Assembly: GCA_041178405.1 (NCBI GenBank) | Contig: JBEGVK010000055.1 | Location: 1 to 64,000, forward strand | Origin: UBA668 sp041178405 | Lineage (GTDB): Bacteria > Actinomycetota > Acidimicrobiia > Acidimicrobiales > Ilumatobacteraceae | DNA: 64,000 nt | Direction of reading: 5' to 3' | Shown here: in pieces, positions 47,044-55,230 of the stretch | Position numbering within the stretch: position 1 is the stretch's first letter | Layout: the number at the start of each line of letters is the position of its first letter | Notes under the pieces: model-generated | The model's database searches: none | What the model saw: the letters and a program-made list of their open reading frames with translations, nothing else | What the model was told of the DNA's origin: nothing | Position numbers and translations under genes: made by a program

Positions 47044-47113
47044 GTGTCGGCACCCTCACCATAGCCCGCGCCGCTGACGGCGACCGCCACTGCCGACGGC
47101 TACCGTCCTCGCC

Positions 47114-47857
47114 ATGACCTCTGTGCTCGACTCGATCCGCCGGCTCACCGGCCCGGTCGGCGACCTCGGCGGACGGTGGATGCTCGACCCCGAGGTCCTC
47201 GGCCCGTGCCGTGCCGCTGGCTACCCGAATGGCTTCGCCTACTACATGGCTGGCAGGGGAGGGGTGCTCGGCGACGTCGACGCTGAGGTGGTGGCGTCGG
47301 CCTTCGGCTTCTTCTCACCCGACCTTGTGCGCGCGATGTGGGAGCCTGGCATCGCAGTAGAGGGAGCCAGATCGGCAGCCGCGAGGTATGGCGCAGCGTG
47401 CGCAGCGTACGGGCAGCGCCGCCTCAGCGGATTCGACGGTGCAGGTCGGCTCGCGGAGCTCGCTGGCGCGGTTGCGGCGCGCGTCGACAGCGCCGGCCTC
47501 GCGCTGTTCGCCGGATGGCGTACTGAGCAACTTCCTGCAGACGACGCAGCGAGGGCCTTCTTCCTCGTGCACGTGCTCCGCGAACTGCGCGGCAGCGTGC
47601 ATGTCGCGGCGGTGCTGGCGGCGGGTCTGAGGCCAGTCGAGGCAGTGCTGGCAACGGCGGGGGTGCAGGGCGCCGAGCGCTTCGGCTGGAAGGGGCCGTT
47701 TCCCGAGATCGCGCCTACGGCGAAGGAGCCCGCCGAGCGCCTCACTGACGAGATCATCGCTCGGCTGTACGCCGAGGTGCTCGACGAGACCGCTGCAGCG
47801 AGCCTCGCTGACCTCGTCGATGCTGCAAAGGCGCACCTCGACGCGCCAGTCGGCTGA
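47114..47857 (+). CDS. SCO6745-family protein
   Basis: The 247-residue product matches the SCO6745/SalK type in its FAYYMAGRGGVLG segment, the ASAFGFFSPDLV block, and LRELRGSVHVAAVLAAGL with its RG-xxH-xA pattern. The family is common in actinobacteria and has no settled function. TACCGT (47101-47106) lies 7 nt before ATG 47114. The next gene starts 3 nt after the stop. Confidence 0.78.
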   Translation: MTSVLDSIRRLTGPVGDLGGRWMLDPEVLGPCRAAGYPNGFAYYMAGRGGVLGDVDAEVVASAFGFFSPDLVRAMWEPGIAVEGARSAAARYGAACAAYGQRRLSGFDGAGRLAELAGAVAARVDSAGLALFAGWRTEQLPADDAARAFFLVHVLRELRGSVHVAAVLAAGLRPVEAVLATAGVQGAERFGWKGPFPEIAPTAKEPAERLTDEIIARLYAEVLDETAAASLADLVDAAKAHLDAPVG

Positions 47858-47860
47858 GCG

Positions 47861-49039
47861 ATGCCGGTGTCATCGTCCCGACTGCCGAGTCGTGGCGAGT
47901 TCCAGCTCGATCCCGGCCTCGTGTTCCTCAACCACGGCTCGTTCGGTGCTGTACCCATCGAGGTCGAGCGTGCCGCGACGGCGTTGCGAGCAGAGATGGA
48001 GCGGAATCCCGTCGAGTGGCTGGGCCGGCGAAGCGACGAACTGCTGTCGGCTGCGAGGACGCGCCTCGGTGCCTTCCTCGGCGCCCCTCCCGACGACGTG
48101 GTGTTCTTCCCGAACCCCACGACGGCGGTCAACATGGTGGTGCGCTCGCTGCGGCTCGAAGAGGGCGACGAAGTGCTCACCACCGACCACGAGTACGGCG
48201 CCTGCATGCGCACCTGGAGGAAGTGGTGCCAGGAATCCGGTGCCGTGCTGGTCGAGGCCCCCGTCACGTTGCCCATCAGCGATTCCGAAGCCGTCATCGA
48301 CCAGATCTGGTCGCGGGTGACCGAGCGAACGAGGGTGTTGTTCGTCAGCCATCTCACGAGTGCCACGGCCATCGTGCTACCGGTGGCGGACCTCTGCGCT
48401 CGTGCTCGTCAGCAGGGCATCCTCACGATCATCGACGGCGCGCACGTGCCGGCGCACCTCGACCTCGACCTCGGCGACCTCGGCGCCGACGTGTACACCG
48501 GCGCTCTGCACAAGTGGCTCTGCGCTCCGAAGGGCTGCTCGTTCCTCTATGCAGCGCCGCATGTCCAGCACTGGCTGCAGCCACTCGTGGTGAGCTGGGG
48601 CTGGGACAGCGATGCACCATCAGATTCGGCGTTCATCGATCACCACCAATGGCAGGGCACCCGCGACATCACGCCATTCCTCGCAGTCGACGCAGCGCTG
48701 CAGTTCGCCGAGTCGTTCGACTGGGCTGCCATGCGCGTCGAGAAGCACCGGATGGCAGTTCGCGCCCGCGACGGCATCGATGCGATGTTCTCCGCAGCAC
48801 CGGTGTGTCCCGGCACTCCAGAGTGGCTGGGGCAGATGACAGTGGGACAGCTGCCGTCTGACGTCGACACCGAGCGGCTGATGGCGGGACTGCTGGAGCG
48901 GCATCGGATCGAGACGCGGTGCCATCGCTGGGGCGGGCGTGCGCTGATGAGGATCAGCTGTGCCGCGTACACGACTGACGATGAGATCGACATGCTCTTG
49001 AGCGTGCTGCCCGACGAGATCGAGCGGTGCCGCACATGA
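47861..49039 (+). CDS. Class V aminotransferase (isopenicillin-N-epimerase-like)
   Basis: This 392-residue PLP enzyme has FLNHGSFGAVP near the N-terminus, the PLP-phosphate Asp in IIDGAHVPAH and the Schiff-base lysine in GALHKWLCAPKG. These marks fit the isopenicillin-N-epimerase/cysteine-desulfurase-like group that acts on small amino acids. Substrate unknown. It ends in an ATGA overlap with the transporter gene, hinting at amino-acid-derived efflux. Confidence 0.85.
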   Translation: MPVSSSRLPSRGEFQLDPGLVFLNHGSFGAVPIEVERAATALRAEMERNPVEWLGRRSDELLSAARTRLGAFLGAPPDDVVFFPNPTTAVNMVVRSLRLEEGDEVLTTDHEYGACMRTWRKWCQESGAVLVEAPVTLPISDSEAVIDQIWSRVTERTRVLFVSHLTSATAIVLPVADLCARARQQGILTIIDGAHVPAHLDLDLGDLGADVYTGALHKWLCAPKGCSFLYAAPHVQHWLQPLVVSWGWDSDAPSDSAFIDHHQWQGTRDITPFLAVDAALQFAESFDWAAMRVEKHRMAVRARDGIDAMFSAAPVCPGTPEWLGQMTVGQLPSDVDTERLMAGLLERHRIETRCHRWGGRALMRISCAAYTTDDEIDMLLSVLPDEIERCRT

Positions 49040-49881
49040 AGCCGATCGTGCTGGCGATCGTGTCGGCCCTGCTACTCGGTCTGTCCGACTTCTCAGCGGC
49101 GCGTGGTGCGCGCCACACGAGTGCTATCACGGTGACTCGCACGTCGGTGCTCACGAGCACCCTGCTCGCCCCGTTGCTCTTCCTCGTGGTGCCATCGTCG
49201 TTCAGCCAGCGCGACTCACTGCTCGCTGCCGGCTCGGGCATCTTCATGATCCTTGGTCTGATGCTCCTCTACACGGGGTACTCGATCGCCAGGATGGGAG
49301 TCGTGGCACCGCTGTCGTCGGTGCTCCTTGCCGCCGTGCCGGTGGTCTGGGACGTGCTCGGCGGGACGACACCGGCCGCCGTGTCGGCGGCGGGCATGCT
49401 GCTCGGGGCGGTGGCGCTGTTCCTCGCGTCGTATACGCCGGGTGGCGAGGGCAGCGCAGCGCTCGGGGCGGTGCTGGGCATCACCAGCGGCATCTCGTTC
49501 GGCATTGCATATGTGTTCATGAGCGGCGTCAGCGCTGATGCGGGCGTGTCGTCGGTACTCCTGCAGCGCGCTGCCGGACTGCTCCTGTTGTTCATCGTGT
49601 GGGCAGCCCGACACGACCCGCTCTTTGCCCCGGTGGGCAGGGCGCGGTGGTATTCGATCGGTGCTGGCGTGCCGGGACTGATAGCCATCGCAGCGCTGCA
49701 GGTGGCGTTCCAGTCGGTGCAGGACTCATCTGCTGGTCCGGTGTCGGTCGCCAGCTCGCAGTTCGGGAGCGTGGCGGTGCTGCTCTCGGTGGTCTTCAAC
49801 GGCGAGCGGATGCGCTGGTGGCAGACCATCGGCGTCGCCACCACGGCGCTCGCAGTGGCGCTCATTGCGCTGGGCGGTTGA
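49036..49881 (+). CDS. EamA/DMT-superfamily transporter
   Basis: The 281-residue product has about ten hydrophobic helices arranged as two similar halves, with PLSSVLLAAVPVVWDVL in the first and PVSVASSQFGSVAVLLSVVFNGERM in the second, both typical of EamA exporters. It starts at ATG 49036 within the aminotransferase stop (GTG 49027 is less likely). A metabolite-export role is inferred. Confidence 0.85.
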   Translation: MKPIVLAIVSALLLGLSDFSAARGARHTSAITVTRTSVLTSTLLAPLLFLVVPSSFSQRDSLLAAGSGIFMILGLMLLYTGYSIARMGVVAPLSSVLLAAVPVVWDVLGGTTPAAVSAAGMLLGAVALFLASYTPGGEGSAALGAVLGITSGISFGIAYVFMSGVSADAGVSSVLLQRAAGLLLLFIVWAARHDPLFAPVGRARWYSIGAGVPGLIAIAALQVAFQSVQDSSAGPVSVASSQFGSVAVLLSVVFNGERMRWWQTIGVATTALAVALIALGG

Positions 49882-49882
49882 T

Positions 49883-49904
49883 CCGTTTCGTCATGACGAA
49901 ACGG
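49883..49904. repeat. 22-bp perfect palindrome, copy 1
   Basis: The core GTTTCGTCATGACGAAAC (49885-49902) is extended by CC/GG on either side. It lies 1 nt after the EamA stop, in the 98-bp gap before the convergent NlpC/P60 gene, so as RNA it could terminate (8-bp stem, 6-nt loop). The same 18-bp core recurs at 53151-53168, which argues for a protein-binding site. Confidence 0.85.
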
Positions 49905-49979
49905 CCCGGTGTGCCGTCGTCGGCAGGAGGGTGGTGGGGCGACTGACCGGTTCGAGGCGGTCCGGGCGAGGGGAGCGGA

Positions 49980-51128
49980 TCAGCCCTCGATGAGGCGGCG
50001 GACGGCGACGATCCGGTGCTGGGGGATCGTGCTCGTCTTCACCACGTCACCCGAACGAGGCGCCTGCACCCACTCGGTGGCGCTCACGGCGATGCCGACA
50101 TGGCCGATGACGCCGCTGCCGGCCGAGGTCTCGAGGAACACCAGGTCGCCGGGACGGATGCCAGCGGTGGTCCACTCGACCGGCGAGCCGAAGTTCGACT
50201 GTGCTGCGCTGTAGTGGGGCAGCGAGATGCCGACGACGGCGAATGCTGCCATCGTGAGGCCCGAGCAGTCGTAGGTGTCAGGGCCGGCAGTGAAGAACTT
50301 GTACGGCTTGCCGCGCTGTGCAAGCGCGAAGTCGAGGACCTGCTGCACCGGCGTGCGGGCCGGCGCTGGCGTCGCAGTGCCCGCCGAGCCGCTGCCGGAC
50401 GAGGCCGCCGACCCGGGGACGACGCCGCCCGCAGGGATGACGAGGCGGTCCCCGGGGTGGATGACGCTCGTGAGCGACAGCTTGTTGGCCTCCAGCAGCG
50501 ATCGAAGCGAGACCTTCGCCCGAGAGGCGATGCGCCCCAGGAAATCGCCGGCCACGACCACGTAGACGAGGGGTGCCGCCGACTCCGTGCCGGCCGCCGA
50601 GGTTGCGGGCGGCATAGCGGGTGCTGGCGCAGCAGTCGATGATCCTGCCGCCGGGGTGGCGGCTCCCGGGACGACGAGGAGCATGCCGGGGTAGATGAGG
50701 CTCTCGACGGTGAGCTTGTTGGCGGCAAGGAGATCCCTCAACCTCACCTTGAGGGTAGAGCTGATGCCGATGAGGCTGTCGCCGCGACGCACGGTGTAGG
50801 TGACGGGCACGGCCGCCGGGGTGCCACCAGTCGGGAGGGTGCCGCCAGCGGGCACGATGACGACGTCGCCGGGATGAAGGATGCTGTTGATCGTCAGGCC
50901 GTTGGCCTCCATGAAGACCTTCATCTTCACCTTCATCTTGGTGGCAATCAGGCTGATGCTGTCGCCCGACTTCACCGTGTAGGTGCCGGGGCTCGCCGGC
51001 GAGGTAGCCGTCGACGGGCCAACACCGGCGGCCTCGGCGAGGGCGGGTGCGGCGAGGGACAGCACCAGGAGACTGGCGGTCAGACGAGCGGCCAGGTGAC
51101 GGACACGATGGCGGTGAAGTCTCAACAT
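49980..51128 (-). CDS. Secreted LysM / NlpC-P60 peptidoglycan endopeptidase
   Basis: The 382-residue product has a signal peptide (to about residue 34) and three LysM repeats (beginning TYTVKSGDS, TYTVRRGDS and VYVVVAGDF, each ending HPGD or YPGM). A C-terminal NlpC/P60 domain has the catalytic Cys in YDCSGLT, His in GHVGIAV and a polar third residue near WVQAPRSGD. It should cleave stem peptides in the wall. The 152-bp upstream region shows no TANNNT at leaderless spacing and no riboswitch I recognise. Confidence 0.9.
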   Translation of the reverse strand: MLRLHRHRVRHLAARLTASLLVLSLAAPALAEAAGVGPSTATSPASPGTYTVKSGDSISLIATKMKVKMKVFMEANGLTINSILHPGDVVIVPAGGTLPTGGTPAAVPVTYTVRRGDSLIGISSTLKVRLRDLLAANKLTVESLIYPGMLLVVPGAATPAAGSSTAAPAPAMPPATSAAGTESAAPLVYVVVAGDFLGRIASRAKVSLRSLLEANKLSLTSVIHPGDRLVIPAGGVVPGSAASSGSGSAGTATPAPARTPVQQVLDFALAQRGKPYKFFTAGPDTYDCSGLTMAAFAVVGISLPHYSAAQSNFGSPVEWTTAGIRPGDLVFLETSAGSGVIGHVGIAVSATEWVQAPRSGDVVKTSTIPQHRIVAVRRLIEG

Positions 51129-51280
51129 GCACCTGATATCGACACCCCGACGAGAGTCCTTGACGACTTCTTTCAGAAATTCTCACAGGAGCAGTTACTG
51201 AGAGAAACTGTGCCGCTCACGCAGCGTGGCGAGCCTCGGCGTGGTGCGGGCGTCAGGGCGTGTCGCGCCCAATCGCCCCG

Positions 51281-52348
51281 TCAGTCGCAGCCCGACAGCG
51301 ACCGCACCAGGGGATACGGATTGGTCGCAGCGCCGCCAGACGGGTGGATCTCGAGGTGGAGGTGGGGCACCGAGGCGTTGCCCGTCCGGCCGATGGTGCC
51401 GATCGTGGCGCCCGCCGGAACGGTCGTTCCCACCGCGATGCCTGCAGCGATGGCGTCGAGGTGCGCGTAGAACAGATAGGTGCCGTCGGCCAGGGAGAGG
51501 CGCAGCGCATTGCCAGCGATCGTGCCGGACGACGCAAGGGTGATCCTGGTGATCGTGCCGGCGTACATGGCGTATGCGGGCGAGCCCGTCGGGGCGAGGA
51601 TGTCGACGCCCTCGTGGGTGCGGCCATTCGGACGCGGTGCCCCGAACGTGTCGCTGAAGGTGCAGGTTCGCCGCGTCGGGAAGACCGGTCCGCTGCCCAC
51701 TGGGGGCAGGCTGGTGCCGGGTGGCTGTGTGGCGTCGGGGAGCCGTAGTCCGAGGGCGGCGGCGGTTGCGGGACCGACGACGCCGTCGGCGGTCAGGCCG
51801 TGGTCGGCCTGGAATCGACGTACGGCGGCCTCGGTGTAGCGGCCGAAGATGCCGTCGGCGCCGCCGACCAGCTCGATCCCGGTGCTCATCAGCGCCTGCT
51901 GCACCAGCACCACGATGACGCCGCTCGAGCCACGACGGACGATGGCACCCGTCTCGGGGAGCCGTAGTCCGAGGGCGGCGGCGGTTGCGGGACCGACGAT
52001 GCCGTCGGCGGTCAGGCCGTGGTCGGCCTGGAATCGGCGTACGGCGGCCTCGGTGTAGCGGCCGAAGATGCCGTCGGCGCCGCCGACGAGCTCGATCCCG
52101 GTGTTCATCAGCGCCTGCTGCACCAGCACCACGATCGGCGACCGGTCGCCGCGAGCGGCAAGTCGTACAGCGACTGCGCCAGAGGCTGGCGCCAGGGATG
52201 GTGCCAGGGACGGTGCGGAGGCCTCGGCAACGGGCACTGCGCCGTCGCGTGCCGCCGGGATCAGCAGCGACAACGTGGCGCAGAAGAGCATCAGAAGGGC
52301 TCGGGGTGCACGAGCCATGGGATGCCGAGACGGGTGGTGGCGATACAT
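51281..52348 (-). CDS. Secreted M23 (LytM) peptidase with duplicated peptidoglycan-binding domain
   Basis: The 355-residue product has a signal peptide (about residues 1-42), two almost identical PG_binding_1 domains, and a C-terminal LytM domain with HEGVD (HxxxD) and HLHLE (HxH) zinc ligands. It is expected to hydrolyse peptidoglycan cross-links. GAGGAG lies about 6 nt before ATG 52348. The duplicated domains match a 182-bp DNA repeat. Confidence 0.9.
   Translation of the reverse strand: MYRHHPSRHPMARAPRALLMLFCATLSLLIPAARDGAVPVAEASAPSLAPSLAPASGAVAVRLAARGDRSPIVVLVQQALMNTGIELVGGADGIFGRYTEAAVRRFQADHGLTADGIVGPATAAALGLRLPETGAIVRRGSSGVIVVLVQQALMSTGIELVGGADGIFGRYTEAAVRRFQADHGLTADGVVGPATAAALGLRLPDATQPPGTSLPPVGSGPVFPTRRTCTFSDTFGAPRPNGRTHEGVDILAPTGSPAYAMYAGTITRITLASSGTIAGNALRLSLADGTYLFYAHLDAIAAGIAVGTTVPAGATIGTIGRTGNASVPHLHLEIHPSGGAATNPYPLVRSLSGCD
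51735..51916. repeat. 182-bp direct repeat, copy A
   Basis: Identical to 51954-52135 apart from four bases (offset 219 bp, 73 codons). It encodes the second PG_binding_1 domain of the M23 peptidase. Two differences change the protein (Asn/Ser and Ile/Val). Confidence 0.92.
51954..52135. repeat. 182-bp direct repeat, copy B
   Basis: Partner of 51735-51916, encoding the first PG_binding_1 domain. The near-identity at DNA level, including third positions, indicates recent duplication or gene conversion. Confidence 0.92.
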
Positions 52349-52749
52349 GGGGGCTCCTCTTGTGCCCCCACAGTCGAGGACCGTGAGGGCAGATCGATTG
52401 GCCGCCCGCCGAGGTCACCCTAGAACGCAGCGATGACGAGCAGTCGGCATTCCTGTAACGGTTTCGTAACGCGAGCGTCGACAGTGCCGAGAGCGGACTG
52501 GGTGGAGGGGAGCCTCGGCACGACAGTGAACCAGCCTCGGGAGGACGACCGCCCGGGTCCGGACGTAAGTGACATAACGATGATTATGGGCGAAGCGATA
52601 CCAGACGAGACGGCCGGGTCGGCCGGGTCGGCGTGCCATGTCCCTGAATGGCATGGCCCCGACGTGCCATCTCCTTGTGTCGCAACGCCTAGCTGAGAAG
52701 CCTCAACTGTCGGCGCCCGGCCACCGTCGACATTCTCTGATCGGGCGAC
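52349..52749. promoter_or_regulatory. 401-bp intergenic region with a GTAACG direct repeat
   Basis: No gene is evident. GTAACG occurs at 52455-52460 and 52466-52471, one helical turn (11 bp) apart, about 107 bp upstream of the M23 start. Tandem half-sites of this spacing are typical of OmpR-family response regulators such as MtrA, which controls wall hydrolases in actinobacteria. A small hairpin (TGCCAT/ATGGCA, about 52636-52655) lies nearer the zinc-finger gene's end. Confidence 0.4.
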
Positions 52750-53160
52750 TCAGCGCTCGTCGTCAGTGCGCCGAAGCTCGCGGTCCCGCAGTGGACGCGC
52801 TGCCTCGAGAAGCCAGTCGAGCAGGTCGCGAAGCTCGCCGGCGGTCACCGAGCGCGACCCGGCGAGACCGCGGTCGGCATCGTCGACGGCACAGGCAAGG
52901 ACGAAGAGCTCGTCATGGAGCGCATCGAGTTCGGCCTTGGTGACGATCAGTTCGTCCTCGCTGAGGCGCAGCTCGGCGGCCCGCTGACGGCCGACCCAGT
53001 GCCACTGGCGACAGGCCTGCGAGCAGTACTGGCGGGGCCGACCGGTCCGCTGAGCCGGCAGCACCCGCCGGCACCAGGCGCATCGGTCGCGCCGGGGCGA
53101 GGGCCGAGATCGCCCTGCGCTGCCGCGTCCACGACCACCGTCATCCGGCTGTTTCGTCAT
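52750..53160 (-). CDS. Small actinobacterial zinc-finger-like protein
   Basis: The 136-residue product has a basic start and a cysteine cluster CAWCRRVLP...RQYCSQACRQW that likely binds zinc, followed by a helical half rich in Glu and Leu. Similar CxxC...CSxxCR proteins are widespread in actinobacteria without known function. ATG 53160 lies at the centre of the second palindrome and 6 nt after TAGCGT, so a protein bound to the palindrome would block both promoter and start. Confidence 0.65.
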   Translation of the reverse strand: MTKQPDDGGRGRGSAGRSRPSPRRDRCAWCRRVLPAQRTGRPRQYCSQACRQWHWVGRQRAAELRLSEDELIVTKAELDALHDELFVLACAVDDADRGLAGSRSVTAGELRDLLDWLLEAARPLRDRELRRTDDER

Positions 53161-53168
53161 GACGAAAC
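53151..53168. promoter_or_regulatory. 18-bp perfect palindrome, copy 2 (candidate operator)
   Basis: GTTTCGTCATGACGAAAC, identical to the core at 49885-49902. Its right end touches the -10 element TAGCGT (53172-53167) of the minus-strand gene, and its centre is that gene's ATG. This fits autoregulation or control by another factor. Confidence 0.6.
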
Positions 53169-53267
53169 GCTACTCAGCGGCGCACTCGCTGATGCGCATC
53201 CCCGACTCGTCAGCCGTCGATGCGTCGGTGCCGGACTGCCGTGGTGCTGGCGTCACTCCGGGGTCAC

Positions 53268-54107
53268 TCAACGATCGGTCAGCGCCCCGGTCTCCCGCCA
53301 TGCGGCCTCGATGCGGTCGATTCGCTCGACTGCCGTGCCGCGCAGGCGCTCGGCCACCCCCGCCACCAGCAGGTTGCCGAGGGCCAGCGTGCCGACATGG
53401 CTGTCGAAGGGCCCCGCCCCAGCGGCCGAGACGGTGAGTGCCCGGTGTGCAGTGGCCGCCAGCGGCGACAGTCCGCTGTCGGTGACGGCGAGCATCCAGG
53501 TACCGCGATCGCGAATTCGTCGTGCGGCCTCGACCACCCACCGGTCGTAGCGGCGCAGGTCGATGGCCACCACGGCATCGTCCGGACCCAGCAGGGCTAC
53601 CGCCCGCTGCACGGCAACCTCGTTGCCGCTGAGCAGTTCGACCGATGGCCGCAGCGCACCGAGGTCGGCGGCAATTTGCTGCGCCACCCCGGTGGACGCG
53701 TCGCCGGTGAGCACGCCGACCGCCCGGGCCGACGACAGGCGCTCCACCGCCTCAGCGAGCGACTCGGCCGAGATGGCGCCCAAGGTCGTTTCCACATTGG
53801 CCGCCTCGACATGCGCGTGGCGCCCGATCTGGTCGTCGCCGACCGGCTCGCGGATCCGCTCGGCCGCCGGCCGGAGCTGACCGGCCAGTTCGAGCTGTAC
53901 TGCCCTCTGAAGGCCGGTGAATCCGTCAAGGCCGAGCTTGCCGGCAAGCCGCACCACGGTCGCTGCCCCTGCCGACGAAGCGGCAGCGAGTTCGGCCACC
54001 GTGCCGAACGCAACGAGCTGCGGGGCGGCGAGGACAGCCTCTGCCACACGTCGCTCCGCAGGTGTCAGTGACTCCCCTGCCTCGGCTATGCGCTCGGCGA
54101 CCGACAC
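53268..54107 (-). CDS. RpiR/MurR-family transcriptional regulator
   Basis: The 279-residue product has an N-terminal RpiR helix-turn-helix (LTPAERRVAEAVLAAPQLVAF, then GAATVVRLAGKLGLDGFTGL) and a SIS-like sensor domain (ARAVGVLTGDASTG to VAIDLRRYDRW). RpiR proteins usually sense sugar phosphates or amino-acid derivatives. GTG 54107 follows TATGGT by 6 nt. It is divergent from the oxygenase-aldolase pair, which it probably controls through the inverted repeat at 54161-54178. Confidence 0.88.
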   Translation of the reverse strand: MSVAERIAEAGESLTPAERRVAEAVLAAPQLVAFGTVAELAAASSAGAATVVRLAGKLGLDGFTGLQRAVQLELAGQLRPAAERIREPVGDDQIGRHAHVEAANVETTLGAISAESLAEAVERLSSARAVGVLTGDASTGVAQQIAADLGALRPSVELLSGNEVAVQRAVALLGPDDAVVAIDLRRYDRWVVEAARRIRDRGTWMLAVTDSGLSPLAATAHRALTVSAAGAGPFDSHVGTLALGNLLVAGVAERLRGTAVERIDRIEAAWRETGALTDR

Positions 54108-54160
54108 GGGCCGACCATACCGCGCCACGACTGGCGCGGATGTTTCGACAACGGATACTC

Positions 54161-54178
54161 TTGGAACAGGTATTCCAT
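54161..54178. promoter_or_regulatory. Candidate RpiR operator
   Basis: TTGGAACAGGTATTCCAT contains TGGAA and TTCCA inverted around 6 bp (54162-54177). It partly follows the GATACT -10-like element (54154-54159) of the rightward promoter and lies 42 bp from the regulator's own -10. TGGAA-type dyads are common for RpiR/MurR proteins. Confidence 0.5.
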
Positions 54179-54232
54179 TTCTGCTCGTGCCGCCCCGTGG
54201 TGCCCGCAGACCCCCCACCCTCGGAGCACGCC

Positions 54233-55207
54233 ATGAGTTCGATCATCCTGCAGGCGTCTCGTCGTCCGCACCTTGCGCCGCCCACCGTTGATGCCGGCGG
54301 ATGGTCGCCCGTCTCCCCGCACGACATGCGGCACACCGACGACGACGCCGTCCTCGTCGCCGGTCGCCTCACCCAGTCCCTGCCGCCTGCGGTCTATGCA
54401 GCGCTCGCCGATTTCGCCGAGCGGCCGCACCCTGCTGGGGCACTCCTCGTGCGCAACGTCGGAGTCGGACACATCCCGGCCACGCCCCCAACGCCCACTT
54501 CGCCAACGGGGAAGGACTCGACCAGCGAGTTCGCCCTCCTCACCATTGCGCGCATGATGGGCCATCCTGTCGGCTACCTGCCCGAGCATGGCGGCGAGAT
54601 CGTCCAGAACCTCGTGCCCGTCGCCAGCACGGCCGACCGCCAGGTGAGCACATCGTCCACCTCCGACCTCATGTTCCACACCGAGGCGGCGTTCCATCCG
54701 CATCGGCCGCGCTACCTGCTCCTCGCCTGCCTGCGCGGCGACACCGCCGCTGTCACCACCCTCGCCTCGGTGCGCGAGGTCCTGCCGCTGCTGCCAGAGG
54801 CCGTAGCCGAAGTCCTCTTCGAGGCGCGATACCGCACGGCCGTCGACGAGAGCTACCTGCACGGCCGGAGCAACCGACTCGGCGATCCGGTCCCCGTGCT
54901 CAGCGGTACCTTCGACGAGCCGTCGATGGTGTTCGACGAGGATCTGATGGTCGGCCTCGACCCTGCGGCAGCCGACGCCCTGCGCCTGCTCGGCAGTGCA
55001 GTACGCGAGCATCACACCGGAGTCGTGCTCGAGGCCGGCGACGTGCTCGTTGTCGACAACGCGCTCGCCGTGCACGGACGGTCGCCGTTCGTCGCCCGCT
55101 ACGACGGTACCGACCGGTGGCTGCAGCGGTCACTGGTCGTCAGCGACCTGGCCGCCTCGGCTGGCGATCGAATCGGCCGAGTCATCACCACCGTCTTCGG
55201 CGACTGA
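54233..55207 (+). CDS. Clavaminate-synthase-like (AsnO/VioC-type) Fe(II)/2-oxoglutarate oxygenase
   Basis: The 324-residue product is close to the L-asparagine oxygenase/VioC family, which hydroxylates free amino acids at C-beta. The facial triad is readable: H149 and E151 in FHTEAAFHPHRP, and H281 in AVHGRSPF. R299 follows 18 residues later, as expected for the 2-oxoglutarate-binding Arg. The substrate is unknown. GGAG lies 6 nt before ATG 54233. An aldolase acting on beta-hydroxy amino acids follows 23 nt later. Confidence 0.82.
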   Translation: MSSIILQASRRPHLAPPTVDAGGWSPVSPHDMRHTDDDAVLVAGRLTQSLPPAVYAALADFAERPHPAGALLVRNVGVGHIPATPPTPTSPTGKDSTSEFALLTIARMMGHPVGYLPEHGGEIVQNLVPVASTADRQVSTSSTSDLMFHTEAAFHPHRPRYLLLACLRGDTAAVTTLASVREVLPLLPEAVAEVLFEARYRTAVDESYLHGRSNRLGDPVPVLSGTFDEPSMVFDEDLMVGLDPAAADALRLLGSAVREHHTGVVLEAGDVLVVDNALAVHGRSPFVARYDGTDRWLQRSLVVSDLAASAGDRIGRVITTVFGD

Positions 55208-55230
55208 CCGGGCTGCGCGACACTGTCGTC

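Noticed and set aside
49894..49947. 17-codon frame starting at the centre of the first palindrome (MTKRPG...)
   Set aside because: Too short, no promoter or Shine-Dalgarno; the ATG is given by the palindrome itself.
51129..51280. Cyclic di-AMP (ydaO) riboswitch before the LysM/NlpC gene
   Set aside because: Such genes often have one in actinobacteria, but the conserved core elements are not visible on the minus strand here or upstream of the M23 gene.
52415..52654. 79-codon minus-strand frame in the intergenic region
   Set aside because: Arg/His-rich composition, no ribosome-binding site or TANNNT at proper distance, and it covers the GTAACG repeat.
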